From assembly GCA_036023115.1 (NCBI GenBank), contig JAYKKT010000079.1, positions 9,499,001 to 9,563,000 on the forward strand: a stretch of 64,000 nucleotides of DNA. Reading direction: 5' to 3'. The stretch is from Brasenia schreberi. Its lineage: Eukaryota; Streptophyta; Magnoliopsida; Nymphaeales; Cabombaceae. The notes beneath the pieces are model-generated. The model had not been told where the DNA came from. It saw nothing but the letters and a program-made list of their open reading frames with translations, and ran no database searches. Shown here piece by piece: positions 58,101 through 64,000 of this stretch (position 1 is the stretch's first letter; every line of letters starts with the position of its first letter). The translations under genes and the position numbers were made by a program.

Positions 58101-58449
58101 TGACTTCAAATGCTATTTTGATAAGAACACGGTCTTGGACGTTTGAGATCCTGGGATGTGAATCAGATACAAGAGTTGCTGCGCCGGGCTCGACATGTGT
58201 TCCGGTTCCGGGCTCTTCTTAGCTCTCCTGGTCCTGTCTTGATCGGGCCAAGCCGCTTCGGGGTTTCAAAACGTGTTTTAAATGGGTTTTCAAAAGCCAT
58301 ATCATATGTTTTTGAAAGATGTAATTTAAAACAGATGTACAGGGTTGTCTGGAAGGCTCCTGGGTTTCCAGACTCAAAATAGCCCTTTTGGGCTGCTTTT
58401 ACAAAACCAGATGAATTTGAGAAATTCGTGGGATTTCGGGGTGTTTACA
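55154..58449 (-). repeat. 5' LTR of element 6 (3296 bp)
   Basis: TGTAGACGCG to GGTGTTTACA. TATA box 57211-57218, donor-like sites (complement) at 56931-56937 and 56484-56489, 115-bp repeats at about 55745-56255, U3 palindrome near 57927-57970. Nearly identical to the 3' LTR of the same element. Confidence 0.94.
57211..57218 (-). promoter_or_regulatory. TATA box, element 6 5' LTR
   Basis: TATTTAAA in element sense, followed by the conserved GGGGGCGGGTTTTC; this is the copy that would drive genomic RNA of element 6. Confidence 0.62.
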
Positions 58450-58483
58450 GAAGTCTTGCGAAAATTTTGTAAAAAAGGTGTCG

Positions 58484-58514
58484 TTTTAACTTGTTTTCTT
58501 TGCTTGTACTTAGG
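58484..58514 (+). promoter_or_regulatory. Acceptor-like sequence just upstream of gag ATG (element 5)
   Basis: TTTTAAC followed by TTTGCTTGTACTTAG|G, 25 bases before the ATG at 58539. Same block as in elements 1, 3 and 6. Confidence 0.4.
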
Positions 58515-58538
58515 ACATTTTGAAAAAGCTTGAAAAGC

Positions 58539-61407
58539 ATGTCAAAATCCAATCCAAGTGAAGTGTCGAGCCAAGGCTCATGCGCATCAAGTTCTCACTC
58601 TAGGAGGATTTTCAAAAACAAAATAAAACTAGATGAAATCGAGGACTTGAGAAGGGAGTTTGAGGCCAAATCGATGATCTCAGCCAAGAGGCTGAAGTAG
58701 GCGATTCATGTTCATCGAACGGTGAACAAAGGCCTAAAAAGAAATCTGAAAAACCTCGCAAGCAAAAAGAGCCCTCCGTAATGGAAGGCAACCAATACCA
58801 CGAGTCCTTCACACAAAAGGACCGTAAAGCCCTACAGCAGCTACTGAAAGGGTAGAATAAAGAGAAAAGAAGCTACGCCCTGTCTGATTTCCTTCCTATG
58901 GATTACGAAACAGACAGTGACGATGAAATACCGAACTTCCATCGGTATGATGGCATGGGAGACCCTAGGTCTCACTTGCAGCTTTTCTCACGTCGAGCCC
59001 ATAAGAAGAAAAAGGACTCGATGAAATGAGTGTATTGGTTCCCTCTATCCCTTAAAGGCACAGCTGCCAAATGGCTGGCTTCCTACGACTTAAGCCAGTT
59101 TGCTACTTTTGAAGAGTTAGCGAACTGCTTCATGCAAAGATTTGCACACAACGTGGAAGTCACGCCAACCCTGAATACCTTAAGGGATACAAAGCAAGGC
59201 ATGAATGAAGACGTGCATGCCTTCATTATAAGATGGAGGTCGCTTTTGGGCCAAGTGCGAGAGCCCATATCCGAAGGATGAGCAGTAATGCTCATCTTGG
59301 ATAATTTTAAAAGCGAGTTAAAAACCCTTCTCTCGCTCCATGAGATTTCAACTTTCCATAAGTTGATCAAAAAGGCCTCCCTTTTCGAAACCAACTTGCG
59401 AAAAGGGACATACGACCACTTATGGAAAGGAAGTGCCATTCCAAAAACCCGTTTGGAAAAGCCCATCGCATATGGGCTGCCCACGACGGACAAAGGGGCA
59501 AAGCCCCATAAAATCGCCAATGTCCGGGTGGATCCAGGCATGGCGGGCACTTCCAAAAATTTTGAAAAATTAGAAAATAAGAGAGAACGCAATTTTCAAA
59601 AACCGGTTGAAAAATGGGAGTATACTCCGCTGGGGCAACCTGTGTCGGAGGTCCTAGACCTCTTACTTGCCCAGGGCATGATCAAACTCCCTGAAATCCC
59701 CGAAGGAGTCACTTCCAAAGGGGGGTATTTAAACCGATTTTGCAAGTATCATCGGCTCAAAGGCCATGATACCAAACACTGCTTCTCTCTTTTAAATAAA
59801 ATTGAGAACTTGATAGCAGAAGGCCGGCTCAAGGTCACTGCGGAACCTGAGCCACCTCAAGCTATCTTCAAGGAACCCTTTCCCCAACACGCCAGTGGTA
59901 GTGGGAAAGGAAAGGAGGTATGTACCCTCACCATTTCCAAGGAACTAGCGCAAAAGCCAGAACCTGGTCGACCCACTTGTGTGCCCATCCTTGTATTATA
60001 CAAGAGGCTCGCCCAAGTCGTCATTCGGGGACCACCAAAAGTGGAAACCCCGGTAAAACCAGTTTTGAAAATCCAAGGTTCTCCTCAGCTCATCCTTAGA
60101 GCCAAGTTTAGCGCGAACCCTAGGCTGGTCGTGGGGGAAGTCACTGGATCCGGGAGGATCTATCAACCCCCGCACCTTCAAGGTGCTCAAAAGGTGGTCA
60201 GTGTGCCTGGCCCCTCAAAAGCATGTATCCCTAGTGGTCTGCCAAAAGCAGATAAGGACAAAGTCATCCTAAATCCTTATGATTTCGAAAACCACCTTTC
60301 AAAGATTCCTATTCACATGTCTATCCTAGAGCTTATCAAAACCTCGCCTAGGCATAGACTTGTCTTAGAGAAAATTCTAGAAAGGGCCAAGGTTGATTCG
60401 AACATAAGTCCGGAATCCTTGTCTGCCCAAGTGGCTTTATTAGGAGCAAAATCGCCCATCACCTTTTCGGAAGATGATGTAGATAGACCCTACGAAACCC
60501 ACAACCAGGCCCTACATATCGAGGTGGTTCTAAACAACCACTCTCTGGACAGGTGCCTAGTCGATGGTGGAGGAGGGCTCAACATCTTTCCACTTCATGT
60601 GGCGTACAAAATCGGAGTCACCTTGACTTCAGTGAACCCAAGCCCCATCGTTATCACTGGATACGATGGGAATGCGTCTAGACCTTTAGGATCCATCAAA
60701 CTCCCAATGGAAACGGGAGGGATCGAACACACGGGGGTATTCCATGTCTTGGACATCCACCCCCATTAGAACCTGTTGTTGGGAAGGCCCTGGATACACA
60801 GTTTGTGCGCTGTGCCATCCACCTTCAACAAGTGTGTTAAGATCCCTTTTAGGGACCAAGTCGTAGTGATCCTAGGTGAGAGTCACCCACAGCTTCAGGG
60901 GATCATAAACTCCCCTTGTTTATCAAGCTCCCAGGCCCATGAGGCTAACCTGGGGCAAATTATGGTTGAGCCACCTCGGCTCGTGTTGAACAACCCTAGG
61001 AAGGTTGTATGTGTGAAGGGGCCGCCCAAAGCAGGCCCCCTCCCGACTCTAATCCTCCTAGGAAAACCCAAACGTTCCCTATTTCCAAAACCCCTGGACA
61101 AAAGGCCATACGAGCCTAATATGGACGATAGCATGTTCCAGAACCACGTCTTATATCCCATTTTTCAAAAAACAAAAGGTCGTGGAACATGTTATTGAAC
61201 ATGGGCTACACGCCCTACAAGAGTCTAGGGGCACAAAACCAGGGTCTCCTAGAGCCCATCCTGCCTAGGGCCAACCCAAGTCGATATGGGATCGGCTATA
61301 CTCCCCGAATACCGCCGGAGCCACCCCCTGTGACCACTTGGGTCAAGGGTGCCCCGGAGCCTGTCTTAGAAGAAACCTATGGTTTAGACCTCCTATTCCG
61401 AGTCTAA
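58539..61407 (+). pseudogene. gag-pro: Gag-protease polyprotein, heavily decayed (element 5)
   Basis: Starts with MSKSNPSE. A 1-base deletion near 58668 shifts the frame. Stops in the ancestral frame: TAG 58853-58855 (from CAG), TGA 59027-59029 (from TGG), TGA 59279-59281 (from TGC) and TAG 60767-60769 (from TAT, in protease). A further 1-base loss lies near 61165. Between these, 59288-60769 is open for 493 codons and holds half of the Gag core, the knuckle (C, H, H, C all kept) and most of the protease (DGGGGLNIFP). It ends LLFRV at 61407. Confidence 0.92.
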
Positions 61408-61435
61408 CATGTAGTGTTTTCCCTTTGTAGGTATG
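61403..61435 (+). promoter_or_regulatory. gag-pro/pol junction with acceptor-like sequence (element 5)
   Basis: CTAAC (61404-61408) over the stop, TTTTCCCTTTGTAG (TAG at 61428-61430), then GT and ATG at 61433. The branch-point A to AG distance is about 23 bases. Confidence 0.45.
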
Positions 61436-62488
61436 ACGGAAGATCCCTTTTCTAAAAATACCAAAAACATTTGAAAAACTTAAAATCAAAAAAATCGAAA
61501 AACAAGAAAAACCAAAAATAATGGAAAAACAAAAACTCGAAAAAAGAGTGCTTTGTATAGTTCCCAAAGTTCTTGTTTTACAAAAGAACAAAAAAATCAA
61601 AAATTTGGAAAATACCAAAAAGATTTTGTACATAGCTGCTCCTGGTAGGCCTTTGGCAAAAGAAAAGGATTTCGAAAGAAGTGTCGTCTGCATAGCCAGA
61701 CCAAAAATTTCGAAATCACTCGAAAATCCAAGTACAAAACCAGGTAATTTTGAAAACCACACGTCAAGTTCCCTCGGGTCTATAGCACACGAGAATGATC
61801 AAAGCCCAGAAGTGGATCCCCTTGAGGAAGATCCCACTTCTGAGCTCCCAGAATTTCATAGAATTCTCGATTTTGAAAGACCTTCCCAATCAGTAGGAGG
61901 AGATTTCGTAGAGGTGAACCTAGGGGATAATTCCAATCCCAAAACCATCAAAATAGGCGCATGCTTGCATGAAACTGAAAAGTTAGCATTCATTGCATTT
62001 CTACAAACCTATTTAGATGTGTTTGCATGGACGTATGAAGAGGCATAGATCCCAGCATAGTCGAGCATCGTCTTCCCTTAGATACAGGTGTAAAACCCAT
62101 AAAGCAGAAGCTTAGGAAAATACACCCGAATGTACACACGCAAGTCAAAGAGGGTTTAGAAGATCTGCTAAAAGCCGGATTTATAAAACCCATTGCGTAT
62201 TCTGATTGGTTATCAAATATCGTTGTGGTTCGAAAAACCAATGGGAAAATTCGAAAATGCATCGATTTCAGAAACCTGAATAAAGCCACTCCAAAGGATA
62301 ATTATCCTTTACCAAACATAGATTTGATAGTCGATAGTACTGCAAATCATGAAATGTTTTCATTCATGGATGGCTATTCAGGCTATAATCAAATCAAACT
62401 AAGTCCACGAGATCAGGGTAAGACCGCCTTCACAACCCCATGGGGCACGTACTGCTATACAATCATGCCCTTTGGTTTGAAAAATGCT
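61433..62488 (+). pseudogene. pol: Pol N-terminus and RT start, truncated (element 5)
   Basis: MTEDPFSKNTK is followed by a 1-base insertion that shifts the frame. The Lys-rich leader then reads in another frame (61521-62048), and a loss of about 7 bases at 62038-62045 (within DMPGIDP) shifts again. RT motifs FSFMDGYSGYNQ and TPWGTYCYT are present; the sequence stops inside PFGLKNA, before YVDD, at the LTR that begins at 62489. Confidence 0.88.
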
Positions 62489-64000
62489 TGTAGACACCGA
62501 AAATTTTCACTTGCGGGTTCTTAGGCCTGAAGTGAACCTTTTCGCAATCTACTTCGCTTTATGGGCGTGCCAGCTAGTTTACTTTAACTAGCAAAGTATG
62601 TTTTGAAAACAATCTGACTTTTGAAAGGCGATTGTAGGCAAGCGGGATTTTTACGTCGCAGACCTTCTTGCACCGATGCGCAAGGGTCAGTCTGTACGCT
62701 TAGAGACTTCGTTTTGAAACAAGTTTAACTCAAAATATATTTTGAATGAAGAAGTGTTTTAAAACCTTTTGAAAACCATGCATTTGGGCGATTTTGACTT
62801 TGTAAGGGTTTGGACGACCCTAAGTCTTGCACGATTTGATTCGGGTTTATACGATTCTCAGATTTTAGATCACGTGGATTTGCACGTGCCTAAGTCTTTC
62901 TTTTTATCCCTTTATGGGCCACCTAGGTGTGTGTTATGAACACTCCACTACATGGGGCGAATTTGAGCGGGAGTACGGGGCTTGCTTCGATGCAATATGC
63001 GTCCTACCTCGTGGTATGGCGTAGATGCAATGCAAACTCACGCTACTCCAAAGGGAAAACCCGAAATTAAAAGACAATGCCGAAGGGAAATTGCCGAAGG
63101 GAAATGACTTGTAAAGTAAATAGCCGAAGGGAAATGACTTGTAAAGTAAATAGCGGAAGGGGAAATATGGCTATATCTTAAGAGTGGAAAGGCTCAATTG
63201 TGTAAGTGTGTGTCGTGTATATATTGAAAGACAACGCACACGAGTTGAACCTTAAAACCCGAATCTTAAAGACGTAGCCGAAAGAAATACTTTATATAGA
63301 GTATATGTAGGGGCCCTTACTTGGGTCTTGTAAATAAGAGCGAAGGCTCAATGTGTGTGCGTGCTTGAATTGAAAGACTTACACACACGACATGAAATGA
63401 AACCCAAATATAAATTGCAGTATGCCTTGACTAAGGTCTTGGGAGTAAGAGCGAAAGCTCAATGTGTGTGAGTGTAGAATTGAAGTACTACGCACACGAC
63501 ATAAATGAAACCCAAATATAACTGCAATAAGGCCTTTACTAAGGTCTTGGGAGTAAGAGCGAAGGCTCAATGTGTGTGCATGTGGAAAATGGAACGACAA
63601 CACACACGACTTAATTAAAAACCCCCTTGACTTAAAATATATAAATATAACTATATATTAAGGGCTTGTTAGGCCCGTGTGTGTGCAAGAAGTGTACGAC
63701 TAAGAGCGAAAAGGCTCAAGTGCGTGTGTGTGTGGGTGTGTCAAACCACGTTATTACAATCGGGGGGAGACGAAGCTCCTTTACTACAACCCCGTATCCA
63801 AAATTTAATAAAACACCAAATGTAAGGACTTACAACTCACCTAGCCCGCTATGTGGGGTGTGTCTAGGACGCGTACGCCTTGCGTGTGGAGCCCGAATCA
63901 CATGGAAGTGGAACCGGCCAGCTTGGAGGTGTTTGAGAACCTTTGAGGACTTGGGAGAGGTGTTTGAGTAGGCTTGGTATGGGCCTGGTTTTGGATGACT
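62489..64000 (-). repeat. Family-2 LTR, 1.5 kb of U5/R, running off the window
   Basis: Starts TGTAGACACC inside the RT of element 5; left flank ATGCT (62484-62488) should be half of a target duplication. It has the hairpin with paired changes (62573-62592), the CTCCTTTACTACAACCCCG block, 115-bp repeats (about 63310-63600) and donor-like GTAAGT (63828-63833, minus). It is closer to the left third of 9064-12784 and to 33943-35940 than to family 1. U3 and any internal region lie outside. Confidence 0.85.

Larger units (their letters stand above)
43908..58449 (-). mobile_element. Element 6: full-length Tat-type retrotransposon (14,542 bp)
   Basis: Complete minus-strand copy: 3' LTR 43908-47167, internal region 47168-55153 (7986 bp), 5' LTR 55154-58449. 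Left flank AAAGT (43903-43907) and right flank GAAGT (58450-58454) are the target duplication, differing by one G/A change. Joining the flanks restores the leader of element 5 as seen in element 1 (CTTGTAGAA(A/G)TCTTGCG). The LTRs look nearly identical by eye, differing by a few substitutions and short deletions in the telomere-like tract. Pol has four in-frame stops plus a frameshift at its start; gag-pro has one stop and two frameshifts. It cannot move on its own now. Confidence 0.95.
37175..62488 (+). mobile_element. Element 5: plus-strand Tat-type retrotransposon, twice interrupted and truncated
   Basis: Net order: 5' LTR (37175-40084 and 43468-43847, with a solo LTR in between), primer site, 60 bp of leader, then the 14.5-kb element 6, then the leader again from 58450, gag-pro (58539-61407) and pol (61433-62488). 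Pol stops in RT where a minus-strand LTR begins at 62489. Being host to two later insertions and carrying many stops, it is one of the older copies here. Confidence 0.9.

Noticed and set aside
1..64000. Host protein-coding gene, tRNA or rRNA between elements
   Set aside because: Every stretch over 300 bases was assigned to an LTR, UTR or retroelement gene by comparison between copies. I saw no leftover sequence with gene-like features.

Overview
The window looks like nuclear, heterochromatic DNA of a seed plant with a repeat-rich genome. Almost every base belongs to long-LTR Ty3/gypsy retrotransposons. I found no host gene, tRNA, rRNA, CRISPR array or prokaryotic feature. The coding parts carry a Gag with a C-x2-H-x4-H-x4-C knuckle, a DGG-type aspartic protease, RT with YVDD, a degenerate RNase H followed by a second (archaeal-type, aRNH) RNase H, and a DD35E integrase with no chromodomain. 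This order places them in the Tat lineage (Ogre/Retand relatives). LTRs are 3.3-3.7 kb, start TGTAAACAC and end GTCTACA.

Layout, left to right. (1) Element 1 (minus strand, 1-5112): an open gag-pro frame running off the left edge plus its 5' LTR. It is inserted in the RT of element 2. (2) Element 2 (minus, 5113-12784): start of pol, gag-pro with one frameshift, LTR. (3) Element 3 (minus, 12785-20518): a whole internal region with decayed gag-pro, an open 818-codon RT-RNH-aRNH frame and a broken integrase. It shares one LTR with element 2. (4) 20519-27566: the LTR of element 3 followed by two further 1.86-kb copies of its U3-side half. (5) Element 4 (minus, 27567-30198): 3' UTR, integrase and the end of aRNH only. 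(6) 30199-37174: pieces of a divergent second LTR family, one piece holding a solo LTR (30272-33666, TSD GAGAG) and another showing an orientation switch. (7) Element 5 (plus, 37175-62488): its 5' LTR holds a second solo LTR (40085-43467, TSD ATAAC). Its internal region is split 60 bp after the LTR by element 6, resumes at 58450 and is cut in RT by another LTR. (8) Element 6 (minus, 43908-58449): a complete 14.5-kb copy with two LTRs and 5-bp target duplications (one base apart), but several stops and frameshifts. (9) 62489-64000: the start of a further minus-strand LTR of the divergent family.

How the parts work together: the LTR carries a TATA box, a pyrimidine-rich leader, donor-like GTAAGT sites, a duplicated TTGTAATAAC block that may act in polyadenylation, 115-bp tandem repeats and a U5 hairpin. 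Next come a primer-binding site, gag-pro, pol in another frame, a 1.1-kb 3' UTR and a purine tract. Acceptor-like sequences lie just before both the gag and the pol ATG. The most interesting hypothesis is that a donor in R/U5 is spliced to either acceptor, giving separate gag-pro and pol mRNAs that lack the primer-binding site. This is inferred from sequence only.
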